A stretch of DNA of 64,000 nt, taken from Streptomyces sp. YIM 121038 (GTDB taxonomy: Bacteria > Actinomycetota > Actinomycetes > Streptomycetales > Streptomycetaceae). Positions 26,119-36,358 of the stretch are shown here, one piece after another. The first letter of the stretch is position 1. The number at the start of each line of letters is the position of its first letter. The position numbers and the translations under genes were made by a program. The notes under the pieces are model-generated. The model was not told the origin of the DNA. It worked only from the letters and a program-made list of their open reading frames with translations, and searched no databases. The stretch is taken from the NCBI RefSeq assembly GCF_006088715.1, contig NZ_CP030771.1:9546001-9610000 (forward strand), given 5' to 3'.

Positions 26119-26985
26119 TCAGACGGCGGCCCGCTCCACGGGAATCCACAGCTTCGCGTCCGCCCGCGCCTGGTCCGCCGAGACCTCCACCTGGAGGATC
26201 TCGGGGCCCGGCCTGCTCCGGTACGGGTTCGACGGGAACCACTGCGTGAACACGTCCCGCCACAGGTGCTGGAGCGCCTGCGGGAACGGGCCGGAGTTCT
26301 CGAAGACGGCCCACGCGCCCGGGGGAACGGTGAGGACGTCCATGTCCTCCGGTGCCTCGGCGCCCGTCACCACGCCGTGGTAGTAGTCGAGTTCGGTCCC
26401 CTCGGCACGGCTGGGGTCGAGCTGGTCGCTGACCCCGACGATCCCCGTCGGCTCCTGGTCCGACAGCGCGGTGACGCGCCGCAGGGTCTCGGCGTCGATG
26501 CCGCGGATGAACTCGGCGATCGCGGGGTTGGCCCCTTCGTGGACGAGCGGGACGCGGGCCTTCTTGCCCACCACGCGGAACTCGTCCTTGTCCACGATCC
26601 GGTATCGCATGCTGCTGCTCCCTTCGATGATGAGGCGGAAGGACATCCGGGGCTGGGAGCGCAGCGCCGCACCGGTGCGGCGGGCCTCGCTCGGCCCCAC
26701 CCCGTGGACGGCGCGGAAGGCACGCGCGAAGGCCTCGCCCGAGCCGTAGCCGTAGCGCACCGCGATGTCGAGGAGGCCGCGCTCACCGGCGAGCACCTCG
26801 GCGCCCGCCGTGGACAGCCGCCGCAGGCGGATGTACTCCGACAACGGGACTCCCGCCAGCGCCGAGAACAGCCGCCGGAAGTGGTACTCCGACGTCATGG
26901 CGATGCGCGCGAGCTCGCTCACCTCGATCGGCTCGCCGAGATGAGCCTCGATGTGTTCCATGGCCTCGTTGAGCCGCTCCAGCAC
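26119..26985 (-). CDS. AraC family regulator with GyrI-like effector domain
   Basis: A 288-residue protein. The N-terminal AraC DNA-binding domain (EVSELARIAMTSEYHFRRLF, then LLDIAVRYGYGSGEAFARAF) is followed by a GyrI-like small-molecule-binding domain from about residue 125 (RIVDKDEFRVVGKKARVPLV, ending EVSADQARADAKLWIPV). This Rob/SbmC-like architecture typically responds to drugs or other hydrophobic ligands. GTG at 26985 (VLERLNEAMEHI) is the natural start for the family. No target gene is evident beside it. Confidence 0.9.
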   Translation of the reverse strand: MLERLNEAMEHIEAHLGEPIEVSELARIAMTSEYHFRRLFSALAGVPLSEYIRLRRLSTAGAEVLAGERGLLDIAVRYGYGSGEAFARAFRAVHGVGPSEARRTGAALRSQPRMSFRLIIEGSSSMRYRIVDKDEFRVVGKKARVPLVHEGANPAIAEFIRGIDAETLRRVTALSDQEPTGIVGVSDQLDPSRAEGTELDYYHGVVTGAEAPEDMDVLTVPPGAWAVFENSGPFPQALQHLWRDVFTQWFPSNPYRSRPGPEILQVEVSADQARADAKLWIPVERAAV

Positions 26986-27010
26986 CCGGATCCCCTTCCC
27001 TTTCGCTTCC

Positions 27011-27946
27011 TCACGTTAGGGAGGAGTCACCCTGCCCGACCCGACATTCTGTGCCCGGTGCGGTCGGGTCCGGCGCGCGCAGGGCGTCCAGCACGGCCCG
27101 CACCGCGGCGCGCGGCGGTGCGCCGTGCCGGACCGCCGCCGTGATGGTGCGCGTCACGGGGGTCGCCAGTTCGCTGGTGGCGACGCCGTAGCGGCGGTCC
27201 ACCGCCAGGCCGGGGAGCAGCGCGATCGACAGACCCGCCTCGACGTGCTGGAGGGCCAGCATGTAGTTGCTGAACCGGCACACCACCCGCGGCTCGAACC
27301 GCGCCTGCCGGCACAGGCGCAGCGCGAGGTTCGCCATGTACGACTGCGGCATGTCGAAGGCCCACGGCTCGTCCACGAGGGACGCGAGGTCCACGGCGCC
27401 GCGCCCGGCCGCCGGATGCCCGGAGGGCACCACGAGCAGGATCGAGTCCGTGGCCAGCGGCACGAGGTCGAGGTCGGGCCCCAGCGGCAGCTCGTCGAAG
27501 TCCGTGGTCGTGATGATGAGGTCCGCGTCACCGCCCCGCAGCGCGGGCATGCTCTCGTGCGGCTCCAGCTGGAGCACCTCGACGTCGAGGTGCGGATGCT
27601 CCCGCGCGAGCCGGGTCACCGCCGGTACGGCCATGGTGTGGACCGCGCTCTGGAACGCCCCCAGGCGCACGAGCCCGGCCGGTTCCTCGCCGAAGCCGCG
27701 CAGCTCGGCCTCGACGCTGTCCATGTGGTCGAGGATCGCCCGGGCCCGCCGCGCCAGGATCAGACCGGCCGAGGTCAGGCGCACCCGGCGCCCCGTCCGC
27801 TCGATCAGCTGGGTGCGGGTCTCGGATTCGAGCACGGCGAGCTGCTGGGACACGCTCGACGGGCTCAGACTGGCGGCCTGGGCGACCGCCCGGACGGTGC
27901 CGAGGGTGTCGAGCTGGGTCAGCAGGCGCAGCCTCCAGGGATTCAT
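27011..27946 (-). CDS. dgdR: LysR family regulator, divergent from dialkylglycine decarboxylase
   Basis: A 311-residue LysR protein. The N-terminal winged helix has TLGTVRAVAQAASLSPSSVS and QQLAVLESETRTQLIERTGR, and the substrate-binding domain begins near residue 90 (GLVRLGAFQSAVHTMAVPAV). The DNA-binding domain is complete. It is transcribed away from the decarboxylase gene with 90 bp between them, the arrangement known for dgdR/dgdA of Burkholderia cepacia, where DgdR represses dgdA until a dialkyl amino acid is present. ATG at 27946 or GTG at 27949 could be used. Confidence 0.82.
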   Translation of the reverse strand: MNPWRLRLLTQLDTLGTVRAVAQAASLSPSSVSQQLAVLESETRTQLIERTGRRVRLTSAGLILARRARAILDHMDSVEAELRGFGEEPAGLVRLGAFQSAVHTMAVPAVTRLAREHPHLDVEVLQLEPHESMPALRGGDADLIITTTDFDELPLGPDLDLVPLATDSILLVVPSGHPAAGRGAVDLASLVDEPWAFDMPQSYMANLALRLCRQARFEPRVVCRFSNYMLALQHVEAGLSIALLPGLAVDRRYGVATSELATPVTRTITAAVRHGAPPRAAVRAVLDALRAPDPTAPGTECRVGQGDSSLT

Positions 27947-27997
27947 CACCTCACGATTATTGTGCGGTTCTTCCGAACAGGAAAGCCGGAATTGTGA

Positions 27998-29482
<1,485 letters not shown>

Positions 29483-29575
29483 GGGGGGTGCACCCGCGCC
29501 GGTCTCTGAAGGGACATCCGCGCGGGGCTCTGAGGGGACACCCGGGCCGGGGCACCGCGCGGCCCGATGGCGCCA

Positions 29576-29591
29576 ATTGGTCTGGACCTGA
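29576..29591. promoter_or_regulatory. DasR-like (dre) site upstream of the first lactonase
   Basis: ATTGGTCTGGACCTGA shares the TGGTCTNGACC core of the GntR-family DasR site ACTGGTCTAGACCACT, with 11 of 16 positions matching. It lies 67 nt before the start codon. Confidence 0.45.
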
Positions 29592-29657
29592 AGGGTGCCA
29601 CCTCGCCACGCTTGACGAATACATGCCATACCGCTGTGTCGTCGAAAGGTGGCCGCC

Positions 29658-30872
29658 ATGTCCCCCCACACCTCGCAACACCCCGAGCGCACCGGCACCC
29701 CCGGCCCTGACACTCGCTCAGGCCTCGGTCGCCGCGCGTTCGTCGGCGTCCTCGGCGCCGCCGCCCTCGGCGCCCCCGCGTCCGCCGCGCACGCCTCGCC
29801 GGAGCCCGTGCGCGCGGGACGCGGCGGCACCGACCTGCGGCCGGTGTTTCTCGGCACGTACGGCAACGGCATCATCACCTGCACCTACGACACCACGACC
29901 GGCGCACTGACCCGGCAGAGCGCCTTCACGGCGGTGACCGACCCGTCCTTCCTCGCCGTGGCCCCCGGCGGCAAGGTGCTGTACGCGCTGGACAACGCCG
30001 GGCGCCAGGGCGCGGTGCGGGCCTTCGCCATCGGTGCCGGGGGCGCGCTGACCCCGCTCGGCCCGGCGCAGTCCACGGGCGGCGCCAACGTCACGCACCT
30101 GTCCGCGCACCCCGCCGGGCGCCATCTGCTCAGCGCCAACTACGGGGGCGGCAGCGTCGCCGCGCACACCCTCACCGGCGACGGCGGCGTGGGCGCGCGC
30201 ACGGGCTTCGTCCAGCACACCGGCTCCGGGCCCGACCCCTCGCGGCAGGAGGGCCCGCACGCGCACCAGATCCTCACCGACCCCAAGGGCTCCTACGTCT
30301 TCGCCGTCGACCTGGGCACCGACAAGGTGTACACGTACCGGCTCGACGCCGTCAGCGGTGCGCTGCGCCCGGTGTCCGAGGCCCGCTCGGTGCCGGGCGC
30401 CGGGCCCCGGCACATGGTCTTCCACCCGACGGCCCCGTACGCCTATGTGGCGAACGAGCTGAACAGCACCATCAGCGTCTACGCCTACAACACCGCGACC
30501 GGCGTGCTGACGCGCGGCCAGAGCCGGCCCACCGTCCCCGCCGGGGCCGGGCGGGCCGTGCGCAACTACCCGGCCGAAGTGACGGTCTCGGCCGACGGCC
30601 GCTTCGTCTACCTGTCCAACCGGGGGCACGAGAGCGTCGCCCGCTTCTCCGTCACCGGCGGCGGAGCCGAACTGCGCCTGCTCGACACGGTCCCGAGCGG
30701 CGGTTCCTGGCCCCGGCACCTCAGCCTCTCGCCGTCGGGCGCGCTGCTCTTCACGGCCAACCAGTACGGCAACACGGTCGCGGCCTTCACCGTGGACCGG
30801 GACTCCGGCGCCCTCACTCCCTCCGGCCGGCCCTTCGCCACGTCGTCGCTGGGCTGCGTGCTGCCGATCTGA
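29658..30872 (+). CDS. Tat-exported lactonase family (beta-propeller) protein
   Basis: A 404-residue protein. A twin-arginine signal (GRRAFVGVLGAAALGAPASA) precedes a seven-bladed beta-propeller of the 6-phosphogluconolactonase-like lactonase family, with blades marked by repeats such as FLAVAPGGKVLYALDN, HLSAHPAGRHLLSANYGGGS, HMVFHPTAPYAYVANELNST and HLSLSPSGALLFTANQYGNT. Folded enzyme is exported and probably hydrolyses a sugar lactone or similar compound outside the cell. GAAAGGTGG precedes the ATG at 29658. A paralogue is encoded at 38098-39240. A DasR-like site upstream suggests control by amino-sugar status. Confidence 0.87.
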   Translation: MSPHTSQHPERTGTPGPDTRSGLGRRAFVGVLGAAALGAPASAAHASPEPVRAGRGGTDLRPVFLGTYGNGIITCTYDTTTGALTRQSAFTAVTDPSFLAVAPGGKVLYALDNAGRQGAVRAFAIGAGGALTPLGPAQSTGGANVTHLSAHPAGRHLLSANYGGGSVAAHTLTGDGGVGARTGFVQHTGSGPDPSRQEGPHAHQILTDPKGSYVFAVDLGTDKVYTYRLDAVSGALRPVSEARSVPGAGPRHMVFHPTAPYAYVANELNSTISVYAYNTATGVLTRGQSRPTVPAGAGRAVRNYPAEVTVSADGRFVYLSNRGHESVARFSVTGGGAELRLLDTVPSGGSWPRHLSLSPSGALLFTANQYGNTVAAFTVDRDSGALTPSGRPFATSSLGCVLPI

Positions 30873-30963
30873 GCGGCTGCTGAGCGGCTCCTGGGCGGAA
30901 GGGGAGCGGTCCCGGCCACAACCCACTGGCGGCCTCGGTCCGCCGCGGCCGATCATGGAGCAC

Positions 30964-31518
30964 ATGAACGATCAACCCACGCGCTGGAGCCAGGCGACCG
31001 TCCACCCCGACATGTGGGCGGACCCGGGCGACGACCCCCGCGACGGAGCCACGCCGGACGGCGAACTCGCGACGCTGCGGGACTTCCTCACGAACTACCG
31101 CCACACCCTGCGGATGAAGTGCGAGGGCCTGGACGCGGAGCAGCTGGCCCGCCGGTCGGTGCCGCCGTCGACGATGTCGCTGCTCGGCCTGGTGCGCCAC
31201 CTCGCCGAGGTGGAGCGGGACTGGCGCGGCTGGCTCGGCGCGGGCGGTCCGCCGCCGAAGCTGTACGGCGTGCGGGACGGGGACTTCGACGGCGCGGTCG
31301 CCGACCAGGCCGTGGTCGACGCCTCGTACGCCGACCTGGAGCGCGAGCAGGCGGAGACCGACGCCGCGCTGGCCGCGTACGAGGACCTGGGCGAGCGGGT
31401 GGGGAAGGACAACGTCTCGATACGGGAGCTGCTGGTGCACCGCGTGGAGGAGTACGCCCGCCACTGCGGACACGCCGACCTGCTGCGCGAGTGCGTGGAC
31501 GGACGGGTCGGCCAGTGA
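30964..31518 (+). CDS. DinB/DUF664 family protein
   Basis: A 184-residue four-helix-bundle protein of the DinB (DUF664) group. The metal-binding His positions appear as LVRHLAEVERDWRG (about residues 76-89) and RVEEYARHCGHADLLREC near the end. Members resemble mycothiol-dependent isomerases and related thiol S-transferases, which would suit a mycothiol-producing actinomycete, but the substrate is unknown. The ATG at 30964 has GGAG 4 nt upstream; an ATG at 30955 is also in frame. A strong terminator follows. Confidence 0.85.
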   Translation: MNDQPTRWSQATVHPDMWADPGDDPRDGATPDGELATLRDFLTNYRHTLRMKCEGLDAEQLARRSVPPSTMSLLGLVRHLAEVERDWRGWLGAGGPPPKLYGVRDGDFDGAVADQAVVDASYADLEREQAETDAALAAYEDLGERVGKDNVSIRELLVHRVEEYARHCGHADLLRECVDGRVGQ

Positions 31519-31546
31519 CCAGGGGACTCGGGTAGCGGGAGCGCGG

Positions 31547-31582
31547 CCGTAGGCTCCGGTGGGCGCTCACCGGAGCCTACGG
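31547..31582. terminator. bidirectional terminator between convergent genes
   Basis: Perfect 15-bp arms 31547-31561 and 31568-31582 with a 6-nt loop lie between the DinB-like and glutathione peroxidase gene ends. Confidence 0.8.
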
Positions 31583-31595
31583 CGGGGCGGGGCCG

Positions 31596-32087
31596 TCAGG
31601 CGGGCAGGGCCGCCTCGACGGCGGCCACGACCTCGGCCGCGTCGGGCTCGGTCTGCGGGGCGAACCGCGCGGCGACCGTGCCGTCGGGGCCGATCAGGAA
31701 CTTCTCGAAGTTCCAGCGGATGTCCCCGGTGTGGCCCTCGGCGTCCGCCGCCGTGACCAGGTGCTGGTACAGCGGGTGCCGCTCCGCGCCGTTGACGTCG
31801 ACCTTCTCCGTCAGGGGGAACGTCACGCCGTACGTCGCCGAGCAGAACTCGGCGATCTCCTCGGACGTGCCAGGCTCCTGGCCCATGAACTGGTTGCACG
31901 GCACCCCGAGCACGGTGAAGCCACGGCCCGCGTACTGCTCGTGCAGCCGCTCCAGGCCCGCGTACTGCGGGGTGAGGCCGCACTTGGAGGCGACGTTGAC
32001 GATGAGGACGGCCTTGCCCAGGTACTGGGACAGGTCCGCGGGACCGCCCTGGAGGCTCTCGATCTCTACTGCGTCGTAGACAGACAT
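31596..32087 (-). CDS. glutathione peroxidase family protein (Cys type)
   Basis: A 163-residue thioredoxin-fold peroxidase. The peroxidatic Cys is C36 in VNVASKCGLTPQYAGLERLH; the family motifs TVLGVPCNQFMGQEPGT and RWNFEKFLIGPDGTV supply the Gln and Trp of the active site. Cysteine replaces selenocysteine, and the second Cys (VPCNQF) may resolve the sulfenic acid through thioredoxin rather than glutathione, which actinomycetes lack. It reduces peroxides in the cytosol. The ATG at 32087 begins the usual short N-terminus MSVYDAVEIESLQG. Confidence 0.92.
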   Translation of the reverse strand: MSVYDAVEIESLQGGPADLSQYLGKAVLIVNVASKCGLTPQYAGLERLHEQYAGRGFTVLGVPCNQFMGQEPGTSEEIAEFCSATYGVTFPLTEKVDVNGAERHPLYQHLVTAADAEGHTGDIRWNFEKFLIGPDGTVAARFAPQTEPDAAEVVAAVEAALPA

Positions 32088-32143
32088 GCTGCGGAGCCTA
32101 CGCCCCGGTACTGACGGGGCACCGCGTGGTGTCCATCCCGAGC

Positions 32144-32968
32144 CTAAGGTCCGGCCGTGCCGGGCGCCGTGCCGGGGCGGGCCTCCCGCGGCAGCTCGTC
32201 GCGGTGCAGCCTGCCGCGGGCGACCAGCTCGACGGTGACGGCCGTGGCGATGGCCTGCACCGCCATGAGGGCGATGAGGACGAACAGCTGCACCGCGCCC
32301 GCCTGCACGGGTGAGGCGCCGCCGAGCAGCATGCCGACGAACGCGCCGGGAAGCGTGACCAGGCCGACCGTGCGGGTCTGGTCGAGCCCGGGCAGCAGGG
32401 CGTCGGACGCTGCCGGACGGCAGACCTCCAGACGGGCGTCGTGCGGGAGCAGACCGAGGGCGAGACCCGCCTCGAACTCGCCGAAGCGGGTGTGAAGTTC
32501 GTCCAGGGCGCGGCGCCCGGCGAGCACCGTGGCCGTGAGCGCGCCGCCGATGAGGATGCCCGTGACGGGGATCATGGCGATGCCCCGCACCGGGACGAGC
32601 CCGGTCAGCGTGAGCACGCAGACGACCGGTACGACGGGCGTCGCCAGCGGCACGGCCGCCCGCCACCAGGTGCCGTTCGGGGTGATGCGGCGCCCCGCCG
32701 TGCGCGTGGCCACGGCGAGCATGAGCAGCAGAAACGCGAACAGGGCCGCCGTGTGGTGGACCACCCAGCCGATGAGCAAGGAGACCGCGGCCAGTTGGGC
32801 CGTCGCCCGCGCACCGGCCACCGCGATCTCACGGGCCCGGCCGCGCGCCCCGTCCGGTGAGAGCCGGAACACCGCCGCCACCGCGGCCGCCGCCAGGAGC
32901 AGGACCAGCAGGACGGCACCGAGGGTCACATTGGCGGGCAGCAGCGTCTGAGCAGCGAGTACACGCAC
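32144..32968 (-). CDS. UPF0014/FetB-type ABC transporter permease
   Basis: A 274-residue membrane protein with about seven hydrophobic helices and the UPF0014 pattern: [40 protein letters not shown], then [20 protein letters not shown] and [21 protein letters not shown]. coli FetB, with the ATPase FetA, exports iron and protects from peroxide. No FetA-like ATPase gene is next to it here, but glutathione peroxidase is, so a role in oxidative or iron stress is reasonable. The start is the GTG at 32968. Confidence 0.85.
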   Translation of the reverse strand: MRVLAAQTLLPANVTLGAVLLVLLLAAAAVAAVFRLSPDGARGRAREIAVAGARATAQLAAVSLLIGWVVHHTAALFAFLLLMLAVATRTAGRRITPNGTWWRAAVPLATPVVPVVCVLTLTGLVPVRGIAMIPVTGILIGGALTATVLAGRRALDELHTRFGEFEAGLALGLLPHDARLEVCRPAASDALLPGLDQTRTVGLVTLPGAFVGMLLGGASPVQAGAVQLFVLIALMAVQAIATAVTVELVARGRLHRDELPREARPGTAPGTAGP

Positions 32969-33078
32969 GGACCCACCCTAGGCGCGGGGGCCGTAGGCTC
33001 CTTCCTACCGACGCGTTCGCCCCAGGGTGGGCCGAATGCGCCGGACGGACGTACGCAGCGACAGAAGGGCGACCAGTC

Positions 33079-34164
33079 ATGGCGCAGCAAGTGCGGGGCG
33101 TGATCGCACGCGCGAAGGGCGAGCCGGTACGGATCGAGACGATCACCGTGCCGGATCCGGGGCCTGGGGAAGCCGTGGTGAAGGTCCAGGCGTGCGGGGT
33201 CTGCCACACCGACCTGCACTATCGCGAAGGCGGCATCAACGACGACTTCCCGTTCCTGCTCGGCCACGAGGCGGCGGGCGTCGTGGAGTCGGTGGGCGAG
33301 GGCGTCACCGAGGTCGCGCCGGGCGACTTCGTGATCCTCAACTGGCGCGCCGTGTGCGGCCAGTGCCGCGCCTGTCGGCGGGGCCGCTCCCAGTACTGCT
33401 TCAACACGCACAACGCGCGGCAGAAGATGACCCTCGCCGACGGCACCGAGCTCTCGCCCGCGCTCGGCATCGGCGCGTTCGCGGAGAAGACCCTCGTCGC
33501 GGCCGGGCAGTGCACCAAGGTCGACCCGGCCGCGTCCCCGGCCGCCGCGGGCCTGCTCGGCTGCGGCGTGATGGCCGGGCTCGGCGCGGCCATCAACACC
33601 GGCGGGGTGACCCGTGGCGACTCGGTGGCCGTCATCGGCTGCGGCGGCGTCGGCAACGCGGCGGTCGTCGGGGCCCGGCTCGCCGGAGCCGCGAGGATCA
33701 TCGCGGTGGACATCGACGACAGGAAGCTGGAGACCGCCCGCGGCCTCGGTGCGACCGACACGGTCAACTCCCGCTCGGCCGACCCGGTCGAAGCGGTCCG
33801 GGAGCTGACCGGCGGCTTCGGCGCCGACGTCGTCATCGACGCCGTCGGCCGCCCGGAGACGTACGAGCAGGCCTTCTACGCCCGTGACCTCGCGGGCACG
33901 GTCGTCCTGGTGGGCGTGCCGACCCCGGACATGCGCATCGACCTGCCGCTGCTCGACGTCTTCGGGCGCGGCGGCGCCCTCAAGTCGAGCTGGTACGGCG
34001 ACTGCCTGCCCTCGCGGGACTTCCCCATGCTCATCGACCTCTACCGGCAGGGGCGGCTCGACCTCGACGCGTTCGTGACCGAGACGATCGCGCTCGACGA
34101 GGTGGAGAAGGCCTTCGAGCGGATGCACCACGGGGACGTGCTGCGTTCGGTGGTGGTCTTCTGA
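33079..34164 (+). CDS. mscR: S-(hydroxymethyl)mycothiol dehydrogenase
   Basis: A 361-residue zinc medium-chain dehydrogenase. Catalytic zinc ligands lie in [17 protein letters not shown] and [17 protein letters not shown], structural zinc Cys in [15 protein letters not shown], and the NAD fold at [20 protein letters not shown]. The family pattern and the downstream hydrolase identify the mycothiol-dependent formaldehyde dehydrogenase, which oxidises S-hydroxymethylmycothiol and can reduce S-nitrosomycothiol. The ATG at 33079 has GAAGGG upstream. Its stop overlaps the start of the next gene (TGATG). Confidence 0.9.
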   Translation: MAQQVRGVIARAKGEPVRIETITVPDPGPGEAVVKVQACGVCHTDLHYREGGINDDFPFLLGHEAAGVVESVGEGVTEVAPGDFVILNWRAVCGQCRACRRGRSQYCFNTHNARQKMTLADGTELSPALGIGAFAEKTLVAAGQCTKVDPAASPAAAGLLGCGVMAGLGAAINTGGVTRGDSVAVIGCGGVGNAAVVGARLAGAARIIAVDIDDRKLETARGLGATDTVNSRSADPVEAVRELTGGFGADVVIDAVGRPETYEQAFYARDLAGTVVLVGVPTPDMRIDLPLLDVFGRGGALKSSWYGDCLPSRDFPMLIDLYRQGRLDLDAFVTETIALDEVEKAFERMHHGDVLRSVVVF

Positions 34165-34811
34165 TGGCCCCCGCCACCGCGGGCCCCGTCCGCGTCGAAC
34201 ACCTCGTCACCTCCGGCACGTTCTCCCTCGACGGCGGCACGTGGGACGTGGACAACAACGTCTGGATCGTCGGTGACGACCGCGAGGTCCTGGTCATCGA
34301 CGCCGCGCACGACGCCGACGCCATCGCCGGCGCCGTGGGCGACCGGCGCGTCGTCGCCATCGTGTGCACCCACGCCCACGACGACCACGTCGACGCCGCT
34401 CCCGCGCTCGCCGAGCGCACCGGCGCGCCCGTCCTGCTGCACCCGGACGACCTGGAGCTGTGGAAGCTGACCCACCCGGACCGGGCACCGGACGGCGAGC
34501 TGGCCGACCGCCAGGAACTGGACGTCGCGGGAACGACCCTGACGGTCCTGCACACCCCCGGCCACTGCCGGGGCGCCGTGAGCCTCTACGCGCCGGGACT
34601 GGGCACGGTGTTCACGGGCGACACGCTGTTCGCGGGCGGTCCGGGCGCCACCGGCCGGTCCTTCAGTGACTTCCCGACGATCGTCGAGTCGATCCGTGAG
34701 CGGCTGCTGACGCTGCCCCCGGAGACGGTGGTGCGCACCGGCCACGGCGACACCACGACGATCGGCGCGGAGTCCGGTCACGTGGAGGAGTGGATCGCGC
34801 GCGGCCACTGA
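34164..34811 (+). CDS. metallo-beta-lactamase fold hydrolase paired with mscR
   Basis: A 215-residue MBL-fold enzyme. Zinc motifs are CTHAHDDHVDA (HxHxDH), HTPGHCRGAVSL, FTGDTLFAGG and a late TGHGDTT. It is translationally coupled to mscR by a TGATG overlap, an arrangement also seen in mycobacteria (Rv2259-Rv2260), so it probably hydrolyses the S-formylmycothiol or related thioester formed by MscR and regenerates mycothiol. That role is inference from context and fold; the fold itself is clear. Confidence 0.87.
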   Translation: MAPATAGPVRVEHLVTSGTFSLDGGTWDVDNNVWIVGDDREVLVIDAAHDADAIAGAVGDRRVVAIVCTHAHDDHVDAAPALAERTGAPVLLHPDDLELWKLTHPDRAPDGELADRQELDVAGTTLTVLHTPGHCRGAVSLYAPGLGTVFTGDTLFAGGPGATGRSFSDFPTIVESIRERLLTLPPETVVRTGHGDTTTIGAESGHVEEWIARGH

Positions 34812-34830
34812 GCGCCCGGACGCCTCGCGC

Positions 34831-34864
34831 AAGCCACCTGCGGACATCCCCGCAGGTGGCTTTT
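34831..34864 (+). terminator. Rho-independent terminator of the mscR operon
   Basis: AAGCCACCTGCGG (34831-34843) pairs with CCGCAGGTGGCTT (34850-34862), followed by TTTT overlapping the arm end: a classical intrinsic terminator, rare for its T-run in this window. Confidence 0.85.
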
Positions 34865-34873
34865 CCGCACTGC

Positions 34874-34879
34874 TAGCCT
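34874..34879 (+). promoter_or_regulatory. -10 element of a leaderless promoter
   Basis: TAGCCT ends 7 nt before the GTG at 34887, just after the mscR-operon terminator, so the acetyltransferase has its own leaderless transcript. Confidence 0.5.
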
Positions 34880-34886
34880 GTAGCAG

Positions 34887-35306
34887 GTGAACACACATAC
34901 TGACCCTTACGTCGTGCGCGCCGAGACGCCCTCCGTCGAGACCTACCTCCATCTGCGCGCCGCCTCCGGGCTCAGCCCTCGGACGGTCGAGCAGGCGTCG
35001 GCCGGACTGCCCCACACCTGGCACGCGGTCACCGTGTACGCCGGGGGCGAGCCGGTCGGCATGGGCCGCGTCGTCGGCGACGGCGGGTGCGTCTTCCAGA
35101 TCGTCGACATGGCCGTCCTGCCCGCGCATCAGGGGCAGGGTCTCGGCAAGCAGATCATGGCCGCGCTCGTCGGCGAACTGGAGCGCCGCGCACCCGAGGG
35201 GGCGTACGTCTCCCTCATCGCGGACGGCGACGCGCGCTTCCTGTACGAGAAGTTCGGCTTCCGCGACACGGCGCCCGTCTCCATCGGGATGCAGCGCTGG
35301 ATCTGA
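34887..35306 (+). CDS. GNAT family N-acetyltransferase
   Basis: A 139-residue compact GNAT. Motif A is VDMAVLPAHQGQGLGKQIMA (about residues 63-82), with QGQGLG contacting the acetyl-CoA pyrophosphate, and the end has FLYEKFGFRDTAPVSIGM. The short, complete domain resembles small-amine or antibiotic acetyltransferases, but the substrate is not evident. The GTG start follows a -10 box by 7 nt. Confidence 0.85.
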   Translation: MNTHTDPYVVRAETPSVETYLHLRAASGLSPRTVEQASAGLPHTWHAVTVYAGGEPVGMGRVVGDGGCVFQIVDMAVLPAHQGQGLGKQIMAALVGELERRAPEGAYVSLIADGDARFLYEKFGFRDTAPVSIGMQRWI

Positions 35307-35501
35307 CGGGACGTAGCGCCGGATCCGACGGGGCAGGGCGGTGGATCCGACGGGACGCGGGGCGGGACCCGACGCGGCGCGGTGCCGGGTCCGGCGGGTC
35401 GCGGCGCGTCGGACCCGGCGTCGCGGGAACCCGTGTCGGTCCCGTGAGGGCGGCGCGCCGCAGGTCACGCGTGCTGGCAGCGCTCCCCGATCTCCGATAA
35501 G

Positions 35502-35520
35502 TTAGGCAAGGCTTACCTAA
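35502..35520. promoter_or_regulatory. iron box (DmdR/IdeR-type) for the DUF2470 gene
   Basis: TTAGGCAAGGCTTACCTAA matches the iron-box consensus TTAGGTTAGGCTAACCTAA at 16 of 19 positions and ends 12 nt before the start codon, overlapping the ribosome-binding region, so repression by iron-bound DmdR should be tight. Confidence 0.85.
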
Positions 35521-35532
35521 TGGAGGTTGAGG

Positions 35533-36267
35533 ATGGGTGTCCGACACATCAGTACGACCATGCCCGCGGCAGCGGCGCGCGCCCGCTCCGTGCTCGCCAC
35601 CGCCTGGTCCTGCGCGGTGACCACGGAGATCGGCAGGGACGAACTCCTCGGCGCCCACAGCGTCACCGAGCGGGGTGCCGTACGCCTCGATCCGCCGGAG
35701 GACAGCGCTCTCGCGGCCGCCCTCATCTGCGCGCCGCGCGGCGCGCCTTCCACCCTCGTGGAGTTCGCGGACGTCTCGCCGGTGCCGGTGCGGGACCGGG
35801 TGCGCAGCAGGCTGTGGCTCTCGGGGTCGCTCACGGCCACCCACGACGAGCTCCTCTTCGAACCGACCACCGTCGTCCTGCACGACACCCACGGCCGCAC
35901 CGGCATCGACCTCGAAGAGTTCGCGCTCGCCGACCCCGACCCGCTGGCCCACGCCGAGTCCCGGCTGCTCACCCATCTCGCGGACTCCCACCCCGACGCC
36001 GTCGAGCAGCTCACCCGGCTCATCGCCGCGGAGAGCCTGAGCGGCGTCGTGAACGTCAAACCGGTGGCCGTCGACCGCTACGGCCTCACCCTGCGCCTCG
36101 AACGCGTCAGCAGCCAGGCCGACGTGCGCTTGCCCTTCCACGCATCCGTCGAGGACCTGGGCCAGGTCACCGAGCGGATGCACGCCCTGCTCACGAAGGC
36201 GCGCCTGCTGCGCCGCCCCGCGCTGCGCCCGGCGCCGCCGGAGCCCTGGGGGTCGACGGAGTCCTGA
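35533..36267 (+). CDS. DUF2470 domain protein, iron-regulated (HugZ-like)
   Basis: A 244-residue protein. The N-terminal split-barrel part (LLGAHSVTERGAVRLDPPED, later DRVRSRLWLSGSLTATHDEL) resembles the FMN-binding-like fold of haem-utilisation proteins, and the C-terminal DUF2470 has LLTHLADSHPDAVEQLTRLI and AVDRYGLTLRLER. DUF2470 occurs in HugZ-type haem oxygenases and related iron-scavenging proteins. GGAGG precedes the ATG at 35533. The iron box in front shows expression in iron starvation; haem binding or degradation is inferred. Confidence 0.85.
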   Translation: MGVRHISTTMPAAAARARSVLATAWSCAVTTEIGRDELLGAHSVTERGAVRLDPPEDSALAAALICAPRGAPSTLVEFADVSPVPVRDRVRSRLWLSGSLTATHDELLFEPTTVVLHDTHGRTGIDLEEFALADPDPLAHAESRLLTHLADSHPDAVEQLTRLIAAESLSGVVNVKPVAVDRYGLTLRLERVSSQADVRLPFHASVEDLGQVTERMHALLTKARLLRRPALRPAPPEPWGSTES

Positions 36268-36358
36268 GGGCCGTAGGCGTCCGAACCGCTGTTCCCGGCG
36301 GGGGAGATGAGGTCTCGCCGAGCCAGGGTCGGTTACCGTTCGCCGGAGTGATCCAGGC

